Shown piece by piece: positions 51,701 to 63,600 of a stretch of DNA of 64,000 bases. This DNA is from Opisthocomus hoazin (Eukaryota; Chordata; Aves; Opisthocomiformes; Opisthocomidae), in the NCBI RefSeq assembly GCF_030867145.1, contig NC_134415.1:18950417-19014416 (forward strand), written 5' to 3'. The notes under the pieces were generated by a model, which saw only the letters and a program-made list of their open reading frames with translations, did not search any database and was not told where the DNA came from. Within the stretch, counting starts at the first letter, position 1, and every line of letters begins with the position of its first letter. Both the position numbers and the translations under genes were made by a program.

Positions 51701-54700
51701 AGTTGCTTTGACTAAATAAAGTCTCACACTTCAATTCCCTCAAGTTTCTTCTTTGAAACTAGTCATCTATATATTTGCTTCTGAAAATACATGGTATATG
51801 AAACAAGGCGTTGCCTTCACGTCAGCTGCACTCAAACCATGAAAGTTTCTGAAACCACTGTGGCTTAAAGTTCTCTGTTGGTTTCCAAATTTACAAGTAC
51901 AATATACTGGGGGGGGGGGAGCAACTTCAAGTTTAATATGTTCCATACATGCCAGTTGATCTAGGAGATTAGTAACATAGCTGGGTCTTAGTCAGGAAAC
52001 CCCTACTAGTTCAGATTTTTGCGTACACTTAATAAATGCATTTAACCATTTGATTACATGAGATTATTGTTGCATCACTTATCTTGTTCATAATGTTAGA
52101 CAAAACCATACCTGTTATTTGAATGATCTTTCACTGCCTCCCAAGAAGGGGTCTGGTTTGTCATCCATAAGTTTTGAGGCTTCGTTAACGTTCATTTCTA
52201 CAACATTCAAGAGCTTTCATGGAAAAAAAAAAGTCTCTTTGCTAAGTTTTGTCATGCTTTTCTTGAAATAAAAGGACTTTGGTTTTGGGACCCTCTGTCC
52301 CTGCTGGCCACGCTCATATCTCACACTGAGGGCCACACTTCTGCTGGTCCTCCCACGCGCACACCCACCGGCTGCAGCTGCAGGACAGCTAGACTGTCTG
52401 TGCTGGGCTACCAGCTCAAGCAGGAGCAAGAAGCATACAGATATTTAGGCATTTGTTGTAACTCAGACAGCTCTTTGCTATGACCTACAAAGGAAAGCGC
52501 ATTTAGCTCGATGTTCTGGTAGCTGCCAGCTGAATTACACTGTACTGTGTATGGAGAAGAGACGATCCTGACATATCCAGAAACAATTACAACTTCTCCA
52601 CAAGATTCTCATCTGGAGAAGTATATCCAAACTCTGCACATCTGTGGGATATTATAGGTAACTACTTGTTCCAAGTCATTATTTTCTTTGATCTTAAACA
52701 TGCAAAAATTTTTTGAGCAAAGAAGTAGTAAATTAATTTCTTTTAGACATTTCAGCAAAATAGTAAATGGAAGAAATTTTTCACCAGATTTTCAGCTTCT
52801 TCTGAAACACTGGCTATCACATTAGCCATGCTATTTCTTGTTCGCTCCTTATCCCGTGCTTTACATGATCAGATGGAAATTGCTATTCTAGGTCTGACCT
52901 TTACCTTGACAAAACCAAAGCAAATACAGATGTGAAACCACTCCATTTGTTGTTTATCGTTCATAAGATTACAGAACTTTTGTTTATTGCAAATATCTCT
53001 CAAGGAGGAAACCTTGGCTGATAGAGAACTAGTCAAGCTACCCAACACACCCACTGGACATGGCCAGAAGCTTGCAGCACCTTAAACTGTGAGTTATGCT
53101 TAGATATCCTACCATCTTTTTAGAGCCAATAGGGAGAGGCTATTCTGAGATATATTGAAGCTAAAGCAAACAAGCCTAGGCCTAGAATCAGTAGACTGTG
53201 TACATAAAACCAAATTTATTTCTTTGCTCTCTCCACCTCAAGTCCTGTCTTAGAATTAGAGAGTCACTCTGGTTGTAAGTAACATGAGAAGCCTGCGTGG
53301 TCCAACCTCCTGCTCAAAGCTGGATGAAAACTGAATCAAACTAGGTTGTCCAGACATACCATGAAAAACTCCAAGGACAGAGATCCTGCAAACCTCTCTG
53401 AGAACCTCTTTCACTGTGTAGCTATCCTCATAGCATCTTCTTCCTATTATCTTAATTTTAGTAGACCAAATTAGAGAATTGAGAGCTTCATTTCCAAATT
53501 CTGTCTTGCTTGCTTACCAGTCACCAGAATGAGTCTCTAAAGAACAATGCAATTCACACTGAACTTTTCAGTATTTCAGAAAATATACTTATTGCAAGAA
53601 AGCTTACAAAGGCTGCAAGCTGTTCCAACGACAGTGAAATGCTGGAGTCACTGTCAATAAAACTGAGAACTGGATATCTGTGCTACAAGTTCATGACTCC
53701 TAATAAAAATATCACTTGATCCAAAGATGTCTTTTCTCTTTTTTGAGATCTGATAAGCTGAAGTGGGTCACATAGGAAGCTTAATAGAACACTCAAGTAA
53801 TCTCAGAATTTACTGACAGTTCAGGAGAAAATTTTTGCTAAGATTTCCAGTAAAGATGCAGTTCTTGAAGATACAGTGAAAGAGAAAATTCATGGCTGCC
53901 TCTATAATTTAGCATTGCACCTGGTAAAACCAGTTAAGAAGAGTAACAGAAAAAACACAGCAACAAATAAAACCACAGAACACCCTAGAAAGACTGAACA
54001 GAATTTTATGGAAAGAAAGGTCTGTGTGGGTTTGAGGCCTGAAGGGACAGGTTTAAGAAGTGTCTTCTTATTCGAATATACTCCTACAGTTTTAAACTTC
54101 ATTCCTACCTAATACTGGGAAAAACCCAAAAGGCATTACCTAAAAAGAAACCTCAAGTGCAGCTGCAGGGGAATCATTGCTGCTTTCTACGGGCTGCTTC
54201 GAATCCACCGTTCTTTTTCCTGATTATGATCATCTTTACAGAAGAATTTGGTACATACAAAAGTACAAAAGCTCTTCACAAGCTCAGAGTTTTAGCCATA
54301 TACTCTGCTGACTTGAAGCATAAAATAGCATGTGAAACCAAAAGAGTAAGTCTGTTACGGTGTGTAACTTCACAGTTACCACAGGCTAAAGTCTATGCTT
54401 TTTACCTCCATGATAAATCTGGAATAACTACAATGACTTAAATACACTGCAGGAACAAGAAGATATAAAGATCCTCTAATGTACTTATAATACCTTACAT
54501 AACTACTTAGATATGTTTTCAAAATTAATTTTCCATCAGTGTTTCAAGCATTTGATTAAAAACTGATTTGGTAAATATTTCTAAAAACACTTCATATACA
54601 ATACAATAATTGCACAAAGGAAATTCAAAAGTATCTTTGTCTCTGCCGGAGTAAAACTCTTATTTTAAAAAAGGCAGAGGCACTGGTTTCTGAATTTTCA

Positions 54701-57700
54701 GCCAGTTTTGTTATTGATATCTTTGTCCTGGCAACAGTGAAAAATCATCATTCTTTTAAAAAAACACAATCTTACCAGCTTTCTGTCAGTCTCAGAATCT
54801 CAAAAATAAGCCTTAATGCAAATAATTTCTATTTCTTTTCCCTTGAAATAGGAAGACTGATGAAATAAAAGCCATCACTAAAAAGCATGGCCTTGATACC
54901 ACTAGAGGTCACCCTAGGAATAAACTCAGTGCCCTGCATGTACAAGGAGGTCACCCTAGGAATAAACTCAGTGCCGTGCACGTACAAGGCCAGCGAACTT
55001 TCACGAAAACACTGCTGTTGCTTGAGATTTCAAGCACCAATATATAGAAGAACGTGACACACAGAATCATTATGCATATCAAAACTGTGAATTTCTAAGA
55101 GAAACCTTTCCATTATTTTGAGGCCACTACAAACTAACTACTCTTTTTTTTGGGGGGGGCGGAGTTGAAAGTAACATATTTTACAGACTGGAAATACATG
55201 AACCAAGCATCTTTGGAAGCCTGGCAGCACTGGGGACATATCGTTTTATCTCTTGTTAAAAAAAAAAACCTTAAAATTCTGGACTTCAAACAGATCATTT
55301 CTCTAAAGTGCTTTATTTAGCCCATGCATGCACAAGATACCATTTTTTCAGCACTACGAATGATGGTCTTAAAACAGGCCATCTATTATTCTCCATGGAC
55401 TGCGTTGTATTTGTGCGGGAAAACACAGACGATCACTTTCCTCTGCTTCTGTCATTTTGTGGTTGAAAACACTTGTACCTCTTCATTTCATGGCATTAGT
55501 ACAGACCACGACTCTCCTGCTTTATATGAACAAAGTTAAAAGGCATTTCAGTAACAAGATGTAAAGCAGTGAAAGAAACTGAGCTCATTTTGTTTAAATA
55601 TGGATTTACTTAAATAAGAAATTAACTCTGATGCAAACCAGCAGTTTGGAAGTGCTATGTGCTTTCCACGCACGCAGCAGATGAGTTCAAGACAGTTACT
55701 AATTATTAGCCTAATTAATGTTACATATGTCGGTAGGATGCTGCTATGGTTGCAGAGAGAACTATGGTACAATTCCAAAACACACCTTCTGTCCTCACCT
55801 GATAAAAACCTTGGTGGCCCAGGCTTTCTAGTGGCATGGGCTATACTGGAAGCGTTCAAGGCCAGGTCGCACAGGGCTTTCAGCAAGCTGATCTAGCAAA
55901 AGACGTCACTTCTCACGGCAGAGCGGTTGGACTAAACGATCTTTAAAGGTGCTTTCCAACCCACAGCATTCCGTGATACTGTGATATGTTGCCCTGGTCA
56001 AGTGGGAGCAGCAGTTCCCAATTCTACCTCTCCAGATACGCAGAAACGTGTCAGACAACATATTTGCATCCCATCACGCATAGGATCTATGGTAGTGGCA
56101 GCTTCTTGTAGCACCACAAACTAGTGCGTTGGAGGAATAGTTTCTTTGAAATTCTTTCCTAAGACTGGCTGGATTATTCCTCCAGTAGTACCCTGACGCA
56201 TTATACAGCACTGTCTGTCCCTGTTTTATTCTGGTACTGCTCAAGCTGTTCTTTCACTTCTAATCAAGGAAAGGTGAGGAAGCAGAATGAAACACACTAT
56301 AAAGAAACACATAGCAGGGCAGGAACAAGGGCATGAACTGCTACTAGTATCTTTAGAACTGGTGTGTAACTTTGAAAATGTAGGAAAAGATGATGCAGAC
56401 AAAGCTATAGAGGGAACAAAGATAAGGAGAAAACTCCCTATTTTTGCTTAAAAAAAATGTGTGTTACAAACTTGAACATAAAAATAACAGATGACAAAAT
56501 CCTTGCTCTCAGGCATTTGCCACGAAGTCATATGCTGGTATGCATTTTTGGGGATTCAAATATATCTCTTATTTCACCTAGTCATATTTATTTTTCATGA
56601 GGAACGGGCATTTTCAAAGGAAGTTTGCTCAAAAAAGAACTTGAGAACAGTTCTTTGAATAACAGCAGAAATATCAAATCTTGTTTCTAAAAGCCAAGTT
56701 ACAAAACCTGGGAAAACAAGGGGTTTTTTAACAAAGTGTTGACAAAACTGGGCCTTAATGCTGAAATCCTTAAAAAGGATGCAGATTCATTACAAAGACC
56801 CATATTTGCCATCTTTACACGTTAGATTGTACCTTTTTTTTTTTTAAATAGCTCTATAGAGACAATGGAGTTGGACAGAGAAATTAATTTGGTCCCAATA
56901 AACCTCCCGAGAAGTAGAAAAGTTTTGCCATCTCTTGATGTTTTCAGGAGAATCTCAGAAGAACTAATAGGTTGCTACTAGCCTAGATTTCAAAACTTAC
57001 ATAATAAGAGAAAAGAGGCTCATGGAGAACAAGATGAATAAGAAAAATATTTTAAATGGAAAGCTGAAAAACTGTGTTTCAACTAAACTGATAAAGTAAC
57101 AGCAATTATCGATAATGAGGGGCATGCTGTGCTGAAGACGCTGCATCACTGGCTGCAGACTCTACCATTCACGTTAATTTAGAAAACATGTTTCATATTG
57201 CACGTAATGAATGACGTTCTGTGTATGAAGCTTTGTCAGGATCTGTTTGGAGCTATCTGAACAGCCTGGGGGACCTGGAGATTTACTAAACATTTCTGCT
57301 GATATGGACAGATCAGCCAGGAGTATGTTCAAGGGTCCACCCTGACTTCCAGAGCTGACCCTACACAGGCCCTTACTTGAGATGTAGTTGAATAGTGCTA
57401 GTGTCAGTTCAGTTGCTTCCGTTATGGAAAGTTACTGTGTAAAACACGTGTTTGCTAGGATGACTGCATCCCTGTAGAAGTATCTTCCCATTAGAATATG
57501 TCATGGGATTTCCTATGTCACGAGGCAGGTCCAACTTAGGATTCAGTCTTCTGCCCATGCTGGTGAATATTATTACATTAGCCTGACTGTGTCTGTAATC
57601 ATGTTCTATCAATGCAAAACTGGAATAAGACAATGAAGAATCAGGTCCTGTATTTTACCTAAATGCTAGTTGAAAACATCTTAAGACAATGCTTCAATGT

Positions 57701-60605
57701 AATCATATAAAATAAGTATTTTCCTTCTAAAAGATTGCAGACCCCAGGGAAAGCTTTTTTTTTGCACTGTTTTCTTCCCTCTTTTCCACTCAGAAGCATG
57801 CTGGTGACCCAGTGTTGCTGCTCTGTCAATACTTCAATAGTATGCACATTATTTCGTTTTAAATACTACCTAAAGAATGCAGTCAAGCATACAAAAGGAA
57901 TTTTAAATACAGTCTAAAAATGCAGTCAAGCATGTTACTCTGAAAGATCTCACTGAATGAAAGAAGTTATTTGCATAATAAGGTATTCTTACAATTAAAG
58001 TCACACTTGAGAGTGAATCCTTGCAATATTACATAAAGTATTTGATATTTCTGATTGGATATTGAAAAACACGGAGCACTCCATTCATTTCAATGAACCC
58101 TCCCCACTATTTGTGTTCTTTGTTAACTCCCAGCATATGGTGTTTTAAAAGAGATAGCTAAGAACGATGGGATAAGTTGTGGAGCTTTCCTTCAATAAGA
58201 AATCCACATCTTAAGCATAGCCATGAGGTAAACAGATCTACACTATTTAAAATCCAACCAGAATAGCTTTTTAAAGAGTTTTAACCATAAAATGCTTTAA
58301 GTTAAGAAAAAAAAAAGGCAGCTGGAACATGTTAACTTGGTTTCTAATTGAAACAGTGGTGTGTTCTGTTTCATGTTGGGATTTCAACAGACTCTTAATT
58401 AGACTTTTTACCATGCATTTTTCATTTAAAAATATCTTGATGACATTCTGGTCATCAAGAATATCCTGGGAGACTTGACACCTGTTACTCCTTGGAAGAA
58501 CATTCATCCAAAAGGCAGGCAGGCAAATGATACTCCGCAACTGGCAGAATAAATATTAAGTCAAAATATCCAGAGTATTTAAAAGAATAATGAAGGTGAA
58601 AAAAGAGTCTAGAAAATAGTTTGTGCAGTTCAGACTTAGTGACGATAAGCAGAAAACAATGCTCAAAGCAAAAGCCAAAAAATGGGTTGCCTACTATGTT
58701 GTGGGATACTAATAGAATATTTTCAATGTGCATGTATAGCTGGTAAAGTCACTACTATGTCAGTTCCTAAGGACATGAAAAAAAATTCACTTACCTGTTT
58801 TATGAATAGCCGCTTAGATAGCTATTGAAAACAGCATTTGCAACAGATTTCTATATAGTAATAAATCAGTATACAAGACCAGATGTTATCACGCAGATTG
58901 AAACACACAGTCAGAATACATCAGTTCATTTTTATAAACACAGGATTCCTTATTCAGGAATTCCTTATTCCTTAAAATTCCTTAATCGGGAATTCTCATA
59001 AAGCGCATTGCTATGATTAATCTTAATTTAACTTCTTAAAGTGGCATAAAATTAATAAATAGACAGTATTAAATCCTGGAGGGACTTAAAGAAAGAGTTC
59101 CATGCTATACTAAAAATATCGCCTTTAAATTGAACTTCAGATACTAGAACAGAACAGAATAGAATAGAACAGTCGTTGGATGGGACCTACAATGATCATC
59201 TAGCCCAACTGCCTGACCAATTCAGGGTTGACCAAGCTAAGGCATGTTATTACAGGCATTGTCCAAATTAAACAGCATTGACCACCTCTCAAGTACGCCT
59301 ATTCCAGTATTTGACCACCTTCTTGATAAAGAAACGTTTCCTAACATAAAGTCTGAACCTCCCCTGATGCAGCTTTGAACCATTCCCACATGTCCTGTCA
59401 CTGGCTACAAGGGAGAAGAGATCAGCACCTCCTTCACTTCTTCTCATACTGATCAAAACAAATTGAGTTTGACTCCTGGGCTTTATAGACACAGACAGCA
59501 TTAATTTTCAGTGCTGATTTTTAAATAAAAATAAAAAGGATAAATGTATAAAATAAAAATATCACCAAAACAGCTTGAGATGCGTGGCTAAATTAGAAAG
59601 AGAAAGGGAAAACTATTTTGCTACTCTGCAGTAGCTTATTTTCCTGACTTTTAGGAGAAAAGAAAGCCCTTAAATTTTCTGTCCCTTACTAAGAGACAAA
59701 TTGTTTACTGTGTTCTGTATACACAGAAATAAAGCCATCAACTGCAATGTGGTCTGAGTTAGCACCATCCTTTATGTGAAGCAGGTCCTTGAAGGCACAT
59801 TTTGGGATTCTTTTATGGATCTAAGTGAGGGGGACTTAAACTGTTATTGCCCCAGCAGTCTTCTGTCACGTTTTAGCCGGTTTACTGTCCCAAAAGTGGA
59901 ATTGTCATATGAACACTCCTAGGCTGTCAGTGGAGTCACCTTAAAGCATCTTAAACCAAATTTGGATGACTTTACACTTATGTGAACAACTTACATAGAC
60001 ACTTTTAGCTTTGCAGCTGTGTCAACAGCAACTGCAAGAAATAACTTCTCAACTTCTATAACTAGATGCGAAAGAAATGACCTGCATATGCCTTCAGTCC
60101 CTTTGGAATGAGAAAATTGAAAAGGATGTTAGACAGATTGCGGCAATGTGGCTAGAAGCTCAGTCTCAGGACAAATTAATGTCTGTTAATGGGAATTCAA
60201 GTTAGAGTAATCAGAAGATAAAAAAAAAAAAACAACAAACCAAAAATGAGGAAAGGTTAGATGTCTCTGGTCTTGTGTTGGTCACCCTGAAAAGAAAGAA
60301 AGCTTGTACCAAATCCCCAGACCTATAAGACTTTTGCATTATTTTTCTCATGACCCATAAAATCAGATGCCTATTGAGCCAAATCACTGGCAAAGTTCAC
60401 AGAGTGCATGATCTTTATGGTACGGACTATTGTAGAAATATTGTGGCAAAAAATGTCATAGAAAATACAACCTGCCCCACAAGCACACTGAGCCCTGGGA
60501 GAGAGCTTCTTGCCCATGTTGTATGCTATTGTATCTGAAATGTTTTATTCATACCTAGAGCTGCCCTCTGAATGCGCCTTTGGGTTATTTCTCCTTTCAG
60601 ATGGT
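30685..60605 (-). CDS. KIF6: KIF6, C-terminal seven coding exons (partial gene)
   Basis: Kinesin family member 6, an N-terminal-motor kinesin; only the C-terminal stalk and tail is in the window. Exons, 5' to 3': 60605-60555, 46479-46395, 45398-45263, 43643-43555, 35961-35872, 33932-33826 and 30701-30685. All introns are GT..AG, every phase matches, and there is no internal stop: 190 residues plus TGA. Matches to human KIF6 from my knowledge: [12 protein letters not shown] (human HLKEEITQRHIQ), [27 protein letters not shown] (human LQKEFEVWWAEE), a tail [11 protein letters not shown]...[12 protein letters not shown] (human SIPLTGDSQTD...AFIKARQSILQK) and ending GLGNK (human CLGSN). The region from EENLRMQ to FEVWW is a charged, leucine-heptad coiled coil. 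The stretch between WWSEE and SLTGD is divergent and shorter than in human. The motor domain and earlier stalk exons lie to the right, outside the window. Confidence 0.93.
33826..33932 (-). CDS. KIF6: KIF6 C-terminal exon (SLTGDTQAD / KARQNILQK)
   Basis: 107 nt, acceptor TTTCTTATTGCAG|GACCCC, donor AAGACAG|GTAAAT, phase 2 to 1. It encodes [18 protein letters not shown] then [15 protein letters not shown], a clear match to the human KIF6 C-terminus. Confidence 0.92.
35312..35327. repeat. A16 run
   Basis: Homopolymer A run in a KIF6 intron, about 550 bases from the 35872-35961 exon. Confidence 0.9.
35872..35961 (-). CDS. KIF6: KIF6 tail-linker exon (divergent)
   Basis: 90 nt, acceptor TCTGCTTCCATTCCAG|TTTTTCAG, donor AAAACAAG|GTAAGAAG, phase 2 to 2. 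It encodes [19 protein letters not shown] and more Ser/Asn-rich sequence. I recognise no detailed homology. It is supported by strong splice sites, an open frame and a phase that joins both neighbours. As the exon is in frame on both sides, it could be skipped without a frameshift. Confidence 0.65.
38365..38432 (+). mobile_element. CR1 LINE 3'-terminal fragment, old
   Basis: Short remnant with the CR1 3' pattern: GAGGTTGGTCTAGAGATCTC then AGAGGTACCTTCTGTAACAT and TTCTGTGATG. It is in a KIF6 intron. Confidence 0.6.
42817..42897. repeat. Purine-rich (GGGA/GA) low-complexity tract
   Basis: About 80 bases that are nearly all purine on the plus strand (AGGAGGGAGGGAGAGAGGGA and similar). It is in the KIF6 intron downstream of exon 43643-43555. 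Confidence 0.9.
43555..43643 (-). CDS. KIF6: KIF6 tail-linker exon
   Basis: 89 nt, donor ACTAACAG|GTAAATT, phase 0 to 2, encoding [13 protein letters not shown]...KSSQLLSTN. Similarity to human is weak but present (QLLSTN against QLLSNK), and phase and position fit. The acceptor is a tandem CAGCAG, so the first Gln may be optional. Confidence 0.8.
45263..45398 (-). CDS. KIF6: KIF6 coiled-coil exon ([11 protein letters not shown])
   Basis: 136 nt, acceptor TTCTTCTCATATTAG|TTATAA, donor CTAAAG|GTATGA, phase 2 to 0. It encodes [19 protein letters not shown] and then [17 protein letters not shown]. This is the best conserved KIF6 piece in the window. The codon at the junction reads Ser where human has Arg (EEEKK-S-YKTMF). 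Confidence 0.95.
46395..46479 (-). CDS. KIF6: KIF6 stalk exon (start of coiled coil)
   Basis: 85 nt, acceptor TTTCTCCTATAG|CTGTTTCC, donor AAAAAG|GTATTA, phase 1 to 2. It encodes [12 protein letters not shown]...[13 protein letters not shown]. The joined length from exon 60555-60605 to the next exon equals the human spacing. The last 10 exon bases are A9G, a mononucleotide run directly before the donor. Confidence 0.9.
51909..51919. repeat. G11 run
   Basis: Eleven consecutive G in a KIF6 intron; such runs are prone to assembly error. Confidence 0.9.
53257..53460 (-). mobile_element. CR1 LINE 3' fragment, diverged
   Basis: On the plus strand it reads GGTCCAACCTCCTGCTCAAA ... AGGTTGTCCAGAC ... 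CCTCTCTGAGAACC, which is the antisense CR1 3' region with many substitutions. It is in the 14 kb KIF6 intron. Edges are approximate. Confidence 0.7.
54905..54988. repeat. 42-bp tandem duplication (two copies)
   Basis: The unit beginning GAGGTCACCCTAGGAATAAA at 54905 is repeated directly at 54947. The two 42-base copies differ at only two positions (CCCTGCATG against CCGTGCACG). It is in a KIF6 intron. Confidence 0.95.
55144..55159. repeat. T8G8 homopolymer pair
   Basis: Eight T followed by eight G in a KIF6 intron. Confidence 0.9.
55845..55988 (+). mobile_element. CR1 LINE 3' fragment
   Basis: GGAAGCGTTCAAGGCCAGGT, AGGGCTTTCAGCAAGCTGAT, GGTTGGACTAAACGATCTTT, GTGCTTTCCAACCCACAGCA and the terminal TTCCGTGATACTGTGATA follow the CR1 3' order. 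It is in the KIF6 intron. Confidence 0.85.
57857..57932. repeat. Imperfect 44-bp tandem repeat (about 1.7 copies)
   Basis: TTTTAAATAC at 57857 and again at 57901, each followed by AATGCAGTCAAGCAT with small differences between. It looks like a local duplication in a KIF6 intron. Confidence 0.85.
59150..59475 (-). mobile_element. CR1 LINE 3' fragment with ATTCT tail repeats
   Basis: Antisense CR1: it begins with repeated AGAACAGAATAGAATAG (the tail), then GGATGGGACCTACAATGATC and ATCTAGCCCAACTGCCTGAC. The minus-strand frame gives [20 protein letters not shown], matching the CR1 '[18 protein letters not shown]' block. There are many substitutions and deletions. Confidence 0.88.
60555..60605 (-). 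CDS. KIF6: KIF6 stalk exon ([12 protein letters not shown])
   Basis: 51 nt, acceptor GTGTCTTTTACAG|ACCATC, donor GCTCTAG|GTATGA, phase 1 to 1. The translation [16 protein letters not shown] is nearly the human KIF6 segment. It is the most 5' KIF6 exon I can support here. Confidence 0.9.
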
Positions 60606-63600
60606 CTGTAAAAGACACAAAATGCAAATAGTTAGAATTCAAAGTGTAAAAAATCAATGAAGTTATTTCTTTTTTCCCATCACTTGAAAACCCCTGTGCT
60701 GCTGGCCAATTTAAGGGGATTTATTGTGATCCACAGGACAAGCAGTTTTCTGAGCTCTCTCCTTCTTGCTACTGCAAGCAAACAAGTAGGCACAATTTGG
60801 CTCTACATATCCTCAGATTTAACTTTGTCCAGTAAGGAAGACTGAAAATGAAGCTATTTACTGTCAAGCACTTTCACAGGATAATCATCTCCTGCTGCTA
60901 GATGTAAAAGAAGTCCAAGTGAGGCTAGAAGACATACAGAATTCCAAGTATTTCTTCAAACAGACTTATAGGCGCTAGCAGTGGAAATGAAATATTAGGT
61001 CATCCAGTCCACCTCTTTGCCAGTGAAGAATTGGTTCCCTATTTTTTTCCATTTTTCCTGTTCGTTCAGCTCAGTTTTAAATATCACATGTGCTAGAGCT
61101 TCTGCAAGCTCTACTACTCCACAGAACTCACTGTGTAGATGTCATTGGTTTTCAACCGAAATTTTTCTTTAATTTCATTATCTCATTATTCTTAGGCTCC
61201 CATGCTCCATATAATTCACCTTTACCCTTCTTTTATTAATTTCCTTCTTGATCTATGACACTGTTCCAGTTCACCAGTTATTTCAAATGATAATTAGATT
61301 ACCACATGGGAAGCCATTATTCATAGATATTAATGGAATCTATAAAGGAAAAACATAACCCTAAATGTGCAATTTCAGCAGTATATGTGTTCTGAGGGAG
61401 GATGGGATTATGTCTTTCAAGTTTTCAGATTAAAACAATTTATAAGCAGAGACTTATTCATAATCTTTACTAAGCTATACATCTGGATACCAGGGAAAGA
61501 AAAAAAAAAAATCCATGCTGGATTCACTTTTTTCCCCCAGACCTGTGATTGTATATATTTTAGTAGCATGCACTCTGAATTAAAAACACCCTGTTGCTTA
61601 CAAATGAAGACTTAAAGAGTAAGTTAATCAAAGCAAATTAAGTCAGTAAAAGCTGCCAAATGCTTAACTGAAGAATGCAAAAAACCTTTTAAATTCACAG
61701 GTCTGGAGAATTAGACTGTTCTATGACCGTCAAAGAACCACGAAAAATTAAACTTCTCTGGGAATTATGAGAATATTTTCAAGTATTTAGTAGCATTATA
61801 GAATAGGTATTATATGCAATACGTTGCAGTATAACTGCCAAGTTACGTCGTTTTGATTGTTTTCTCAAAACCAACCAAAAAATCCCACCTACTCCTTGTC
61901 CATAAAACAGATATTGCAGATTCCTGTTTTTCTGCACAGAAGATTTTATTCTTTTCAATTATTTCTATTTAAACAAATGAATTATCTGTACTTAAAGTTA
62001 TCTGTAAATTAAGAAAAGCCTTCAGCTACAGAGAAACAGGTTAACTGAAAGAACTAACCTCACCTACCCCAGCCATACCAAATAAATCCTCTATCTATCT
62101 CAACTGTACTAACCCTCAATCAAAAAAACCATTCAGTGAAGTAAGCTCCTGATTTCTATAGTTATAGACAAAACCCTCTTGATTAATAATTTTCACCAGT
62201 AAAATCCCAGTTAAATGATCAACACTCACGCTGTTTGTGCTTTGAAAAGTTGATATAGCAACTGCCTCAGAAAGCCATCTATACATATATCTTCATGTAA
62301 GGGCTCAGAAACTCCTTTTCTGAAGCACTGTGAGCTACAAAAGGCAATGCCACTGGCATTTGAAGAATAGTTCTAGTAGTGAGAATATGCTGCTCACCAA
62401 GAATCAACTGAAAATAAAGGTGATATACGAGTTTTCTATCCTGGAAATACATGGTTTTAGTAGTGTTATTTCTCTTTCTTTAATCTTGCTAGAAACAGAT
62501 CAGCAGCAGTCAAAATGTTTTGCATAAATTTCTATCAAGTGACAACGAGGTCAACAGAAAAACAGCAAGCCAAACCAGTCAATGAGAGTAAGATCAAACA
62601 GATAAATAGCAGCTTGCAGTCAATACAAATATACAGAAACAAAAGAATATGGGGCTGGTTTTTAAATGATTATAGCCAAGAAGCTTGACTTCCAGTTACC
62701 TAGAATTCACTCTCAGTACAGCTGGGACAGGGAGCACAGAGGCTGCAGAAGCCCAACTTTTATTGCAAGCTTTGTTAGGCCAGCCAGCAGTGTGGAACTG
62801 TCCCAAATGCTCCTCCCTCCCTTCATTCTAGCCTTCGTATGCTTCTGCTCCATCCGTGACATGGACCATGACGTTGTAAGAAATCTCGCCCTTCTTCTAT
62901 TTGGCAGCTTTATGAACGAATGAGAAGTTGGAGCACGTAATCAGAGGGGAACCAAAAGAAAACTTCTCCTTCTGCTAGAAAAATAAAAATCCAGTCTTAC
63001 TGTTCTTATGGCAAGAGACTTTTCATTCTATGAATAGAAATAGAAAGGTGACATTTATCCAATTCACACAGTCCAAACTGGCTTTTCAGGGCAGCAAAAA
63101 CTGAACTTCATTTTGCAAAAACACTTCTTAGGGAGAAATTGTATTTGCATTACGGGAAAAGCAGCCCAAACAGGAATTCTGGTTCAGAGGACATGATGGG
63201 ATCATGAGGCACCTGACTATAATTCCATACCAAGACGTAGCCAGATGATTTAATCTTTCAATTCGTTTTAATCCAATTTGAAATGTGACAGTTTATTTAG
63301 ATTTCCTTTGGAAAAAAAACCAAACTGGTTTTCATGTAGAAACTCTTATTTTTGACAAAACCTTCACATTTTCTGTACATGTTTTTGATTAAAGTAATCT
63401 TGTTCTGTTTTCACTCCAAATACTTGTGGGGGAGACTGAATGTTTCTGACCTGCTCTACTTTTCTGCCTCTGAGAACACCATCATGCCAATGCAAGGCTT
63501 GAAGTTCATAAGTGACAGAAGTCAGAGATGAGTCCAGTACTGTTGCCTGCACAGGCCTTCCCATATAAACAAATGGAAGATTTCAGTCTTCAGTACTGCC

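Larger units (their letters stand above)
46480..60554 (-). other. KIF6: KIF6 14-kb intron
   Basis: The phase-1 join between exons 60605-60555 and 46479-46395 reproduces the human spacing, so no exon appears missing. It holds CR1 fragments (53257, 55845, 59150), the tandem repeats at 54905 and 57857, and otherwise unremarkable AT-rich sequence. Confidence 0.8.

Noticed and set aside
52090-52200. Donor-like AACAG|GTATGG on the minus strand with a short open frame before it, in the KIF6 intron
   Set aside because: Flanking KIF6 exons already join in phase with human spacing, the frame has a stop before the donor, and there is no similarity to KIF6.
58795-58826. Strong donor AAACAG|GTAAGT with an AG 27 bases before it, suggesting a micro-exon
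   Set aside because: The 9-residue product has no match to the neighbouring KIF6 region, and inserting it would break the phase-1 join and spacing seen in human.
62229-62330. Open frame ending at AACAGC|GTGAGTG on the minus strand, considered as the exon before 60605
   Set aside because: The translation does not resemble the human KIF6 segment expected there (...AKALGESINEARSKI), and the acceptor is weak.
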